Below, one piece after another: positions 9,683 to 17,363 of a DNA stretch of 64,000 nucleotides; the stretch's first letter is position 1; every line of letters starts with the position of its first letter. A program made the position numbers and the translations under genes. Origin of the DNA: Pseudomonadota bacterium (GTDB taxonomy: Bacteria > Pseudomonadota > Gammaproteobacteria > Xanthomonadales > Xanthomonadaceae); contig JAFEBW010000060.1 in the NCBI GenBank assembly GCA_018242445.1, forward strand, positions 62,001 to 126,000. The letters are read 5' to 3'. The notes beneath the pieces were generated by a model. It was not told where the DNA came from. It was given only the letters and a program-made list of their open reading frames with translations, and made no database searches.

Positions 9683-10444
9683 TCAGTGGCCGTCCGCAGC
9701 GCTGCGCGCGGCCTTCCAGTCCGCCATGAACGCCTGCAACAGCGCGCGATCCTCCTTGCCCAGCGCCATCCGCGCCAGCAGGTCCGGCCGCCGCAGCCAG
9801 GTGCGGCCCAGCGATTGCTGCCGACGCCAGCGCGCGATCGCGGCGTGATCGCCGGACAGCAGCACGTCGGGCACGCCGGCCGTGCCGAGGGATTCCGACC
9901 GCGTGTAATGCGGACAGTCGAGCAGGCCGTCCTCGAACGAATCCTGCAGCGCCGATTGCGCATCGTTGAGCGCGCCGTCCTGCAGGCGACCGATGGCGTC
10001 GATGAGTACCGCTGCACCCGGTTCGCCGCCGGACAGCACGTAATCGCCGATGGAGATCTCGCGATCGACCGCGGCCGCGATCAGGCGCTCGTCGATGCCC
10101 TCGTAGCGCCCGCACAGCAGCAGCAGGCGCGGCAGCGCGGCCAGTTCGCGCACGACGGCTTGCGTCAATCGCTCGCCCTGCGGCGTGAGATACACCAGCG
10201 GCGCCGCCTCGCCCGCGGCGCGCGCGGCGGCGATGCACGCGCGCAGCGGCTCGATCAGCATCAGCATGCCCGGGCCGCCGCCGAACGGGCGCTCGTCCAC
10301 GCGACGATAGTTGCCGCTGGCGTAGTCGCGCGGGTTCCAGCATTCCACCTGCAACAAGCCGCGCTCGCGTGCCCGCCCGACCACGCCGATCTCCACGCTC
10401 TGGCGGATGAACTCGGGGAACAGGGTGATGACGTCGCAACGCAT
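9683..10444 (-). CDS. trmD: tRNA (guanine-N1)-methyltransferase TrmD
   Basis: 253 residues, usual length. It transfers a methyl group from S-adenosylmethionine to G37 of tRNAs with G36, preventing frameshifting. The knotted SPOUT fold is recognisable: [12 protein letters not shown] start, [33 protein letters not shown] and the catalytic-loop region [10 protein letters not shown]. Third gene of rpsP-rimM-trmD; only 5 bases separate it from the rimM stop. The expected next gene rplS is absent. Confidence 0.98.
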   Translation of the reverse strand: MRCDVITLFPEFIRQSVEIGVVGRARERGLLQVECWNPRDYASGNYRRVDERPFGGGPGMLMLIEPLRACIAAARAAGEAAPLVYLTPQGERLTQAVVRELAALPRLLLLCGRYEGIDERLIAAAVDREISIGDYVLSGGEPGAAVLIDAIGRLQDGALNDAQSALQDSFEDGLLDCPHYTRSESLGTAGVPDVLLSGDHAAIARWRRQQSLGRTWLRRPDLLARMALGKEDRALLQAFMADWKAARSAADGH

Positions 10445-10449
10445 GGCGG

Positions 10450-10986
10450 CTAGAAATCCGCGTCCCAGTCCACCGTGATGCAGGATGCGGCGAAGTCCAC
10501 CGCCAGCAGATGCGGCGCCACGAACGGCACGAGGCGCTCGCGCCGCCCGCGCACCACCAGCACCGGGTTGGCGCCGGTGTCGAACAGGTGATCGACGGTG
10601 CCGAAATCAACGCCATCGGCGTTGACGACGCGCAGCCCTTCCAGATCGACCCAGTAATACTCGCCGGCCCTGGGCGGCGGCAGCGCCGAGCGCGGGACGA
10701 GGATCTGCGCTCCGGCCAGATCGTGCGCGGCTTCGCGGTCGGTCATGCCCGGCACGCCGGCCACCACGCCGTCGCCGTGCGCGCGGCCGGTCACGCCGGC
10801 CAGTTTCGAGGAGGTTTGCCGGTGGACGAGCGTCCACGGCTGGTAACGCAGGATCGCGACCGGCGGATCGGTCCAGGACTCGATCCGGATCTCGCCGCGC
10901 ACGCCGAACGCGCCGCAGATGCGGCCGAGCGGGATGGGGCGCTCCGCGGAAGCGGGTACGGGATCGGTGGTGTCGGGCGCGGTCAT
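10450..10986 (-). CDS. rimM: Ribosome maturation factor RimM
   Basis: 178 residues. Binds ribosomal protein S19 and helps 30S maturation. The N-terminal RimM barrel shows [18 protein letters not shown]; the C-terminal PRC-barrel shows [30 protein letters not shown] and [12 protein letters not shown]. Lies between rpsP and trmD, consistent with a translation operon. Confidence 0.97.
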   Translation of the reverse strand: MTAPDTTDPVPASAERPIPLGRICGAFGVRGEIRIESWTDPPVAILRYQPWTLVHRQTSSKLAGVTGRAHGDGVVAGVPGMTDREAAHDLAGAQILVPRSALPPPRAGEYYWVDLEGLRVVNADGVDFGTVDHLFDTGANPVLVVRGRRERLVPFVAPHLLAVDFAASCITVDWDADF

Positions 10987-11099
10987 GCGTGCACGGTCGA
11001 ACAGGTTTCCGACGCACGCCCAAGCATGAACTTTCGCGCCATCCTCACGCAGCCTCAGCCGAAGCTGCGTGGGTCAGGCAGGGCGCGCACCCGACCGCA

Positions 11100-11360
11100 T
11101 CAGGCGGCGGCCTTGGCCTGGGTCGCGGCTTCCTTGACCAGCAGGCCGACCTTGTCGCTCAACTGCGCGCCGTGATCCAGCCAGTGCTGCACGCGCGCCA
11201 TGTCCAGCTCCAGACGCTTGTCGTTGCCCGAAGCGATCGGGTTGAAGAAGCCCAGACGCTCGAGCGAACGGCCATCGCGCTTGTTGCGGTGGTCGGTGGC
11301 GACGATGTGGTAGAACGGACGCTTCTTGGCGCCGCCGCGGGAAAGACGGATCTTGACCAT
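11100..11360 (-). CDS. rpsP: 30S ribosomal protein S16
   Basis: 86 residues beginning [20 protein letters not shown], the hallmark of S16. The ATG at 11358-11360 is chosen by this conserved start although the frame stays open upstream. First gene of the rpsP-rimM-trmD operon; 113 bp separate it from rimM. Confidence 0.98.
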   Translation of the reverse strand: MVKIRLSRGGAKKRPFYHIVATDHRNKRDGRSLERLGFFNPIASGNDKRLELDMARVQHWLDHGAQLSDKVGLLVKEAATQAKAAA

Positions 11361-11428
11361 GACGATTCTCGGTGATGACTTGTAAGGACGCGCCGGCCCG
11401 CTGAAACGCGACGACGGCAAGCGTTGCA

Positions 11429-11457
11429 GTGTAGCACAGCCTGCGGGATGCCGTCAG
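11429..11457 (-). promoter_or_regulatory. Probable sigma-70 promoter of rpsP-rimM-trmD
   Basis: On the minus strand CTGACG (11457-11452) and TACACT (11434-11429) are spaced by 17 bases, a good match to -35 and -10 boxes. Transcription would start about 60 bases before the rpsP ATG. The -35 overlaps the 3' end of the upstream GltB-like gene. Confidence 0.5.
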
Positions 11458-13094
11458 ACCAGCTTGCTCCCGCGCAGGGCCAGCATGCTCGAGGGCGGCG
11501 CGAAACTGTCGGCGCTGGCGCTGTCCCAGAAATCCTCGAACACGCCGTGGCCGGTCGCCCCGCCGGCGAGCAGCACCCCCGGCTCGAGGTAGTGGTACAT
11601 CGACGCGAAGGAATGCACCTGCGTCGGCGACACCCGCATGATGACGTGCTCCGGGCCCAGCTCCTGCGGATGGCTCAGCCCCGCGGCTTCCAGCAGCTCC
11701 TTGAGCGCCTTGAGGGTGTTCTCGTGGAAGTGGAACACGCGCTCGGCCTTGGTCGGCACATGCAGTGCCTGCTGCCGGCGCGGATCCTGGGTGGCCACGC
11801 CCGTCGGGCAGCGGTCGGTGTGGCAACTCAGCGACTGGATGCAGCCCAGCGCGAACATGAAACCGCGCGCAGCATTCGCCCAGTCCGCGCCCAGCGCCAG
11901 CGTGCGCGCCAGTTCGTAGGCGCCGGTGATCTTGCCGGCCGCGCCGATGCGCACGCGGTCGCGCAGGCTCAAGCCCACCAGCGTGTTGTGGACCAGCAGC
12001 AGCCCTTCGCGCAGCGGCACGCCGACGTGATCGACGAACTCCGCCGGCGCCGCGCCGGTGCCGCCCTCACCGCCATCGACCACGATGAAATCCGGCAGGA
12101 TGCCGGTTTGCTGCATCGCCTTGGCGATGCCGAACCATTCCCACGGATGGCCGATGGCGAGCTTGAAGCCGGTCGGCTTGCCGCCCGACAGCGTGCGCAG
12201 GCGTTCGACGAATTCCAGCAGTCCCACCGGCGTGGAAAACGCGCTGTGTTTCGCCGGCGAAACGCAATCCACGCCCTGCGGCACGCCGCGCGCGGCGGCG
12301 ATCTCCGCCGACACCTTGGCTCCCGGCAGCACGCCGCCGTGGCCCGGCTTGGCGCCCTGCGAGAGCTTGATCTCGATCATCTTCACCTGCGGGTCGTTCG
12401 CATTGGCGGCGAACTTGTCGGCATTGAAACCGCCGTCCTCGTTGCGGCAGCCGAAGTAGCCCGAGGCCACCTCCCACACGAGGTCGCCGCCGTGCACGCG
12501 GTGGTGCGCCGAGATCGAGCCCTCGCCGGTGTCGTGGTAGAAACCGCCGCGCTTCGCGCCGGCATTGAGGGCGCGGATCGCGTGGCCCGACAGCGCGCCG
12601 AAGCTCATCGCCGAGATGTTGAACACGCTGGCCGAATACGGCTGCGCCCTGCCCTGCCCGATGACGATGCGGAAGTCGTGCGAGCCGATGCGCGTGGGCG
12701 CGATGGAGTGGTTGATCCATTCGTGGTCGTTGGCGTACACGTCCAGTTGCGTGCCGAACGGACGGGTGTCGCGCACGCCCTTCGCGCGCTGGTACACCAC
12801 CGCGCGCTGCAGGCGCGAATACGGGTGCTCCTCGGTGTCGTACTCGATGAAGTACTGGCGGATCTCCGGGCCGATCGATTCGAGAAAATAGCGGATGTGC
12901 GCCAGCGCCGGGTAATTTCGGCTGACGGCATGATGCGTCTGCGCGAGGTCGTACACGCCCACCGCCACCAGCACCCCGAACGCCACCGTCGCGTAGATCC
13001 ACGCGAAGTCCAGCCAAACCGTCGCCGCGCAACTCGCGACGAACAGCACGACGCAGGCGGAAAACCCCCACAGGCGTTGCGGCAACAGGCTCAT
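11454..13094 (-). CDS. Membrane-anchored GltB-like FMN-binding glutamate synthase family protein
   Basis: 546 residues. Two N-terminal hydrophobic segments (about residues 10-55) precede a glutamate-synthase-type FMN barrel: SAMSFGALSGHAIRALNAGA, KPGHGGVLPG, VSPAKHSAF, DFIVVDGGEGGTGAAP, and the 3Fe-4S cysteine cluster C-x5-C-x4-C in the run CIQSLSCHTDRCPTGVATQ. It lacks the amidotransferase domain of GltB, so the ammonia channel partner is missing and the reaction is uncertain; such stand-alone proteins are widespread and poorly characterised. The start at 13092-13094 (MSLLPQR) precedes the first membrane segment. Confidence 0.88.
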   Translation of the reverse strand: MSLLPQRLWGFSACVVLFVASCAATVWLDFAWIYATVAFGVLVAVGVYDLAQTHHAVSRNYPALAHIRYFLESIGPEIRQYFIEYDTEEHPYSRLQRAVVYQRAKGVRDTRPFGTQLDVYANDHEWINHSIAPTRIGSHDFRIVIGQGRAQPYSASVFNISAMSFGALSGHAIRALNAGAKRGGFYHDTGEGSISAHHRVHGGDLVWEVASGYFGCRNEDGGFNADKFAANANDPQVKMIEIKLSQGAKPGHGGVLPGAKVSAEIAAARGVPQGVDCVSPAKHSAFSTPVGLLEFVERLRTLSGGKPTGFKLAIGHPWEWFGIAKAMQQTGILPDFIVVDGGEGGTGAAPAEFVDHVGVPLREGLLLVHNTLVGLSLRDRVRIGAAGKITGAYELARTLALGADWANAARGFMFALGCIQSLSCHTDRCPTGVATQDPRRQQALHVPTKAERVFHFHENTLKALKELLEAAGLSHPQELGPEHVIMRVSPTQVHSFASMYHYLEPGVLLAGGATGHGVFEDFWDSASADSFAPPSSMLALRGSKLV

Positions 13095-13156
13095 GGCGTC
13101 TCCATGCGGGATGCATCTAGCAGAGTGTACCGCCGGTGTTCCGCAACCAGTGACGA

Positions 13157-13660
13157 TCACTTCGACTTTTCAGCCACGGCCAGCGGCAAGAACAGCTTGC
13201 GCGATGAGCTGGGAAACTCGATGAATCCGTGGTGCCGATAGAAGGCCGTGGCGGCTTCGTTCTTGGCGTCCGCCACCATCGCCCACGACGCCACTTCGGC
13301 TCGGGTCGCGCGGTCGAGCGCATCCGCCAACAGCGCACCACCAAGTCCTCGTCCTTGAAATGCACGATCGATGGCCAGCCGCCCGAGGCGAACAGCCGGT
13401 ATCGTGGGGTAGCGCGGCAACTTCTTGCTGACGTCCTCGGGCAAGTCGGTCAACAGCACGCTCGCCGACGCCAAGGTGTAATAGCCGGCGATCCGGTCAT
13501 CCGTGGCCAACGCCACGAAACACGCGGCGACGCGGCGCCGCATGTCCTGGCCGGCCTGCTCGTACAGGTAGCGATTCAGGGGCGCGGATCGGCAGTCGAA
13601 AGCCTTTCGGTCGTGGTGCGTGGCATCGAGCCGCACCAGCGTGAATGGCGCGCTGGGCAT
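13157..13660 (-). CDS. GNAT-type toxin (TacT-like) of a toxin-antitoxin pair
   Basis: 167 residues with GNAT acetyl-CoA binding motif (RLAIDRAFQGRGLG) and the C-terminal YRHHGF segment. TacT-family toxins acetylate charged tRNA and stop translation. The ATG follows the antitoxin stop directly, with no base between, as expected for a coupled toxin-antitoxin operon. The start MPSAPFTLVRLDATHHDRKAFDC resembles the family N-terminus (xLxxxHDxxxFDCG). I infer toxin function from the partner; activity is not shown by sequence. Confidence 0.85.
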   Translation of the reverse strand: MPSAPFTLVRLDATHHDRKAFDCRSAPLNRYLYEQAGQDMRRRVAACFVALATDDRIAGYYTLASASVLLTDLPEDVSKKLPRYPTIPAVRLGRLAIDRAFQGRGLGGALLADALDRATRAEVASWAMVADAKNEAATAFYRHHGFIEFPSSSRKLFLPLAVAEKSK

Positions 13661-13948
13661 TCAGTCGGCGGCGCCGTGCAGCAGCTTGGCCCGGCGCGCA
13701 TAGGCGCGTTTCAGCGCGGGCGCGCGCTTGGGCGGGGACAGCAACGCTTGCGCAAAGCACTCCTGGTCGGCCCGCGACAGCCGGATGACCTCTGCCCTCT
13801 CAATGGCCTGCAGCGCGGCGTCGCGAACGGCGGACACGACAAAATCCGTCACTGTCCGGCCTTCCAGCTCGGCCGCCCGCTTCAATTGCGAGCGAAGCTC
13901 GGTGCTGATCCTGGCCTCGAGGCGCGCGGTTGTGGTTACGGCATTCAT
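13661..13948 (-). CDS. DUF1778 (TacA-like) antitoxin
   Basis: 95 residues with an N-terminal ribbon-helix-helix region (TTTARLEARISTELRSQLKRAAELEGRTVTDFVV) that would bind DNA, followed by a helical, basic tail that would wrap the toxin. GGAGG precedes the ATG at 13946-13948 by a good distance. First gene of the pair; a perfect palindrome lies 24 bases upstream and is the likely operator for autoregulation. Confidence 0.85.
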   Translation of the reverse strand: MNAVTTTARLEARISTELRSQLKRAAELEGRTVTDFVVSAVRDAALQAIERAEVIRLSRADQECFAQALLSPPKRAPALKRAYARRAKLLHGAAD

Positions 13949-13971
13949 ACAAGTTGCCTCCGTCACCATGA

Positions 13972-13988
13972 TACGGCAGATTGCCGTA
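13972..13988 (-). promoter_or_regulatory. Palindromic operator of the TacAT-type operon
   Basis: TACGGCA, three bases GAT, then TGCCGTA form a perfect 7-bp inverted repeat, 24 bp before the antitoxin ATG. The minus-strand TATCAT immediately next to it could be the -10 box. Ribbon-helix-helix antitoxins bind such short palindromes, so autorepression is likely. Confidence 0.6.
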
Positions 13989-14218
13989 CAAATGCAGCCC
14001 ACTCCACGCGGGTTCAGCATGGCGGATACGTTGCCGGGCATGCGCTCCCCTTCCGGTTGCCGATTCAATCGCACGCACGCCAGCGGCGCGCCGCCGCGCA
14101 GGATACCGTCAACTGCGGCGGACTTCGGCTAGCTGCGGCTGTGCAAGCTGATCCGGCAACCGGACGGTGCGTGTTACGATCCACGCGCCTGCAGCTACCC
14201 ACTCTTGGTAGCCGCCCA

Positions 14219-14305
14219 GCCCGGATGGCGAAACTGGTAGACGCAAGGGATTTAAAATCCCTCACCCCTGCGGGTATGCGGGTTCGATCCCCGCTCCGGG
14301 CACCA
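14219..14305 (+). tRNA. tRNA-Leu (anticodon TAA), CCA encoded
   Basis: 87 bases. Acceptor arms GCCCGGA and TCCGGGC pair perfectly and are followed by ACCA. The anticodon arm is AGGGA-TTTAAAA-TCCCT, giving anticodon TAA (reads UUA and UUG). A long variable arm (CACCCCTGCGGGTATG region) marks a class II tRNA, and GGTTCGATCCC is the T arm. It lies on the plus strand, opposite to the neighbouring Cys and Gly tRNAs. A hairpin GCTACC/GGTAGC precedes it at about 14193-14211. Confidence 0.97.
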
Positions 14306-14357
14306 GCGCTTTTCGCGCGCGGCCAACCCCTTCACAGTTCATCCAAGGCCTATTGCC

Positions 14358-14410
14358 GCCGATCCAAAACTGACCCGCATAGCGGTCTGATGCCGACCCA
14401 GAATTGACCC
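14358..14410. mobile_element. Probable remnant of an IS21-type insertion sequence end
   Basis: Two related 19-base units, GCCGATCCAAAACTGACCC (14358-14376) and GCCGACCCAGAATTGACCC (14392-14410), repeat with a 34-bp period. Read on the other strand they are GGGTCA(G/A)TT(T/C)TGG(A/G)TCGGC. Multiple spaced terminal repeats of this type are known at ends of IS21-family elements. No istA or istB is present, so only one end has survived. Located 53 bp after the tRNA-Leu. Confidence 0.45.
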
Positions 14411-14512
14411 GGCATCCCAAGCTTGCTGCTGTATTTTCAACCATCCGGGCACGCTGGCATGGTGCCGCAAGCGCGCCGACCGTGGCAGCCATACATCCCA
14501 TGGCGACCACCT

Positions 14513-14544
14513 GAAAAAAACAAAACCCGCCATGCAGGCGGGTT
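14513..14544 (-). terminator. Rho-independent terminator after tRNA-Cys
   Basis: On the minus strand AACCCGCC-TGCAT-GGCGGGTT is followed by TTGTTTTTTT. The perfect 8-bp stem and T run make a strong terminator ending the pgsA / tRNA-Gly / tRNA-Cys transcript. Confidence 0.9.
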
Positions 14545-14558
14545 CTGAAGACGAGATC

Positions 14559-14632
14559 TGGAGGCCGAGGTCGGAATTGAACCGGCGTACGCGGATTTGC
14601 AGTCCGCTGCATGACCACTCTGCCACCCGGCC
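14559..14632 (-). tRNA. tRNA-Cys (anticodon GCA), CCA encoded
   Basis: 74 bases. 5' GGCCGGG pairs with CTCGGCC (one G-U); the discriminator is T, as usual for cysteine tRNA, followed by CCA. Anticodon arm GCGGA-CTGCAAA-TCCGC gives GCA. Downstream of tRNA-Gly in the same orientation. Confidence 0.97.
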
Positions 14633-14722
14633 AGATATCGGATTGTAGCCTGCGATCCAGGCCAAGCCGCCTGAACCGCGCGAGGCAGACACCACGCTGG
14701 GCGCTGCCCTTGAAACGCGAAA

Positions 14723-14739
14723 CCCCGGGCTGGCCGGGG
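14723..14739 (-). terminator. Weak hairpin between tRNA-Gly and tRNA-Cys
   Basis: CCCCGG and CCGGGG pair around a five-base loop; on the minus strand the stem is followed by TTTCG. It could be an attenuating terminator or a processing site between the two tRNAs; the T run is short. Confidence 0.35.
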
Positions 14740-14784
14740 CTTCATGGAGAACACCTGTTCGACGCCATCGGTGTTCGACGAATC

Positions 14785-14860
<76 letters not shown>

Positions 14861-14895
14861 GTGAACCGGTCATTGTACGGATGGCGGCCGGTCTG

Positions 14896-15486
14896 TCAAC
14901 TTCCGCGATCGTCGCTTCCCCGGTCGCCGCGCAGGGAGGGCCACGCCGCGCGCAGGTAGCCATAGCCCGATGCCAGCGTCAACGCCGCCGCCACCGCCAG
15001 CAGGACCTGGCCGACGACGTACGTCGGCATGCCCAGCAAGCGATCGACGTACAGCAGCATGCTGATGGCGACCATCTGCACGATGGTTTTCATCTTGCCC
15101 AGCCACTTCACGCGCACCTTGCGGCCGTGGCCCACCTCGGCCATCCACTCGCGCAGGGCGGAAATGGCGATCTCGCGGCCGATGATGACGATGGCGAGCA
15201 TGGCCATCAGCCGGGATTGCGCCTGCGCCTGTTCGACGATCAACACCAGGGCCACCGCCACCGCCAGCTTGTCGGCCACCGGGTCGAGGAACGCGCCGAA
15301 CGCCGAAAATTGATTGAACCGCCGCGCGATCCACCCATCCGCCCAGTCGGTGAGCGCGCCGACGACGAACACCGCCGCCGCCGCGACATGCGACCAGCGG
15401 TGCTGCGGCAGGTAGACGACCAGCACCAGCACCGGAATCAGCAGGATGCGGAACAGGGTGAGGATGGTGGCGAAGGTCAGTTTCAT
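14896..15486 (-). CDS. pgsA: CDP-diacylglycerol-glycerol-3-phosphate 3-phosphatidyltransferase
   Basis: 196 residues, integral membrane. Makes phosphatidylglycerol phosphate from CDP-diacylglycerol and glycerol 3-phosphate. The CDP-alcohol phosphotransferase signature D-x2-DG-x2-AR-x8-G-x3-D-x3-D is complete in TDWADGWIARR...FGAFLDPVADK. Several hydrophobic helices follow. The ATG overlaps the uvrC stop (ATGA), linking membrane lipid synthesis to DNA repair in one transcript, as in many gammaproteobacteria. Confidence 0.97.
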   Translation of the reverse strand: MKLTFATILTLFRILLIPVLVLVVYLPQHRWSHVAAAAVFVVGALTDWADGWIARRFNQFSAFGAFLDPVADKLAVAVALVLIVEQAQAQSRLMAMLAIVIIGREIAISALREWMAEVGHGRKVRVKWLGKMKTIVQMVAISMLLYVDRLLGMPTYVVGQVLLAVAAALTLASGYGYLRAAWPSLRGDRGSDDRGS

Positions 15487-17363
15487 CGCGACCCCGCCCT
15501 CGCACCCGCCTGCCCGCTTTCGCTCGATCCATGCAGTGCCGCGTAGATGCGCCCGGCCAGCGCCGCGTCGATGCCCTCCACGCGGGCGATGTCCTCCACG
15601 CCTGCGCTGCGCACCCCCGGCAAGCCGCCGAAATGCCGCAGCAGGCTAGCGCGACGGCGCGGGCCGACGCCGGGAATCTCTTCCAGCGTACTGGTCTGAC
15701 GCGCCTTCTGGCGCCGCCCGCGATGGCCGGTGATGGCGAAACGGTGGGACTCGTCGCGCAACTGCTGGATCAGTTGCAGCGCGGGCGATTCGTTGCCGGG
15801 GCGCAGGGTGCTGCCATCGGGACGGATCAGGGTTTCCTCGCCGGGCCGGCGCTCCTCGCCCTTGGCCACGCCGACCAGTTCGACACCGTGCACGCCCAAT
15901 TCGCGCAGGACCGCGATGGCTTGCCGGAGCTGGCCGCTGCCGCCGTCGATCAGCAACACGTCCGGCGACACGCTATGGCCCTCGGCCACGGCCCTGAATC
16001 GCCGTTCCAGCGCCTGCCGCATCGCCGCGAAATCGTCGCCCGGGGTGATGCCTTCGATGTTGTAGCGGCGGTACTGCGCGCGCACCGGCCCCTCGGCGTC
16101 GAACACCACGCACGAGGCCACCGTCGCCTCGCCCATGGTGTGGCTGATGTCGAAGCATTCCATGCGTTTCGGGGGCGCAGCCGAACCCAGCAATTCCTGC
16201 AACGATTCCACCCGCGCGCGCTGGCTGGCGCTGCTGCCGATCTGCTGCGCCAGCGCCAGGCTGGCGTTGCGCCGCGCCAGGTCGAGATAACGGGCGCGAT
16301 CGCCGCGCACCGAGAACTTCCATTCCACCCGGTGCTCCACCTGCTCGGCCAGCGCCGCTTCCAGCACGTCCATGTCGGCCGGCACATGGCTGAGCACGAT
16401 CTCGCGCGGCGGCTTGCGCTCGCCGTAATACTGCGCGACGAATGCCGCCAGCACTTCGTCCTCGGTGGTGGCGCCGTTGAGTTTCGGAAAATACGCGCGG
16501 GTGCCCTGGTTCATGCCGTTGCGGAAGGACATCGACAACACGCAGGCGACGCCCTGCGACAGCTCGCATGCCAGCACATCCATTTCCACCGCGTGCCCGT
16601 CCACGTACTGGCGCGCCTGGATCTTGCGGATCGCCGCCAGCAGGTCGCGCAGGCGCGCGGCTTCCTCGAACGCCTGCGTGGCGCTGGCGCGCTCCATCTG
16701 CGCGGTCAATTCATCGGCGAGGGCATCGCTGCGGCCTTCCAGGAACAGCGTGGCCTGATGCACCGATGCGGCATACGCGGCCGCATCGATCAGGCCCACG
16801 CACGGCGCGCTGCAGCGGCCGATCTGGTATTGCAGGCAGGGCCGGCTGCGATTGCGGAACACGCTGTCCTCGCAGGTGCGCAGGCGAAACAGCTTCGCCA
16901 GCGCGTCGATGCTCTCGCGCACCGCGCCGGCGCTCGGATACGGCCCGAAATAACGGCCCGACGGGCGGCGCGATCCGCGATGGAATCCGATCCGCGGCCA
17001 GGCCTCGTCGGTAAGCACGATGTACGGGTAACTCTTGTCGTCGCGCAGCATCACGTTGTAACGCGGCTTGAGCGACTTGATGAGCTGGTTTTCCAGCAGC
17101 AGGGCTTCGCCGGCGGTGCGGGTGGCGGTGACCTCGATGGCGGCGATCTGCGCCACCATCGCCGCGATCCGCGGCGGGTGCTCGCCCTGATTGAAGTAAC
17201 TGGAAACGCGCGCTTTCAACGACGCGGCCTTGCCGACGTACAGCAGACCGCCTGCGGCATCGAGCATCCGGTACACGCCCGGCGCGGTGGTCAGGCCGCG
17301 CGCGAAGTCCTTGCCGTCGAAGCCATGACCGTCGATGCCGGCCGCGTCGCCCGCCTGGGTCAT
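15483..17363 (-). CDS. uvrC: Excinuclease ABC subunit C
   Basis: 626 residues. Makes the two incisions in nucleotide excision repair with UvrAB. The GIY-YIG domain is at the N-terminus (APGVYRMLDAAGGLLYVGKA), with a cysteine-rich patch C-x6-C-x3-C (PCLQYQIGRCSAPC), a UVR segment (EEAARLRDLLAAI), the RNase H-like domain (MECFDISHTMGE, DVLLIDGGSGQL, HRFAITGHRGRR) and C-terminal helix-hairpin-helices (LEEIPGVGPRRR). The ATG at 17361-17363 overlaps the stop of the NHL gene as ATGA, which decides the start. Confidence 0.98.
   Translation of the reverse strand: MTQAGDAAGIDGHGFDGKDFARGLTTAPGVYRMLDAAGGLLYVGKAASLKARVSSYFNQGEHPPRIAAMVAQIAAIEVTATRTAGEALLLENQLIKSLKPRYNVMLRDDKSYPYIVLTDEAWPRIGFHRGSRRPSGRYFGPYPSAGAVRESIDALAKLFRLRTCEDSVFRNRSRPCLQYQIGRCSAPCVGLIDAAAYAASVHQATLFLEGRSDALADELTAQMERASATQAFEEAARLRDLLAAIRKIQARQYVDGHAVEMDVLACELSQGVACVLSMSFRNGMNQGTRAYFPKLNGATTEDEVLAAFVAQYYGERKPPREIVLSHVPADMDVLEAALAEQVEHRVEWKFSVRGDRARYLDLARRNASLALAQQIGSSASQRARVESLQELLGSAAPPKRMECFDISHTMGEATVASCVVFDAEGPVRAQYRRYNIEGITPGDDFAAMRQALERRFRAVAEGHSVSPDVLLIDGGSGQLRQAIAVLRELGVHGVELVGVAKGEERRPGEETLIRPDGSTLRPGNESPALQLIQQLRDESHRFAITGHRGRRQKARQTSTLEEIPGVGPRRRASLLRHFGGLPGVRSAGVEDIARVEGIDAALAGRIYAALHGSSESGQAGARAGSR

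Noticed and set aside
12067..13116. 349-codon alternative frame within the GltB-like gene
   Set aside because: Same strand but shifted frame; the other frame carries all FMN and Fe-S motifs.
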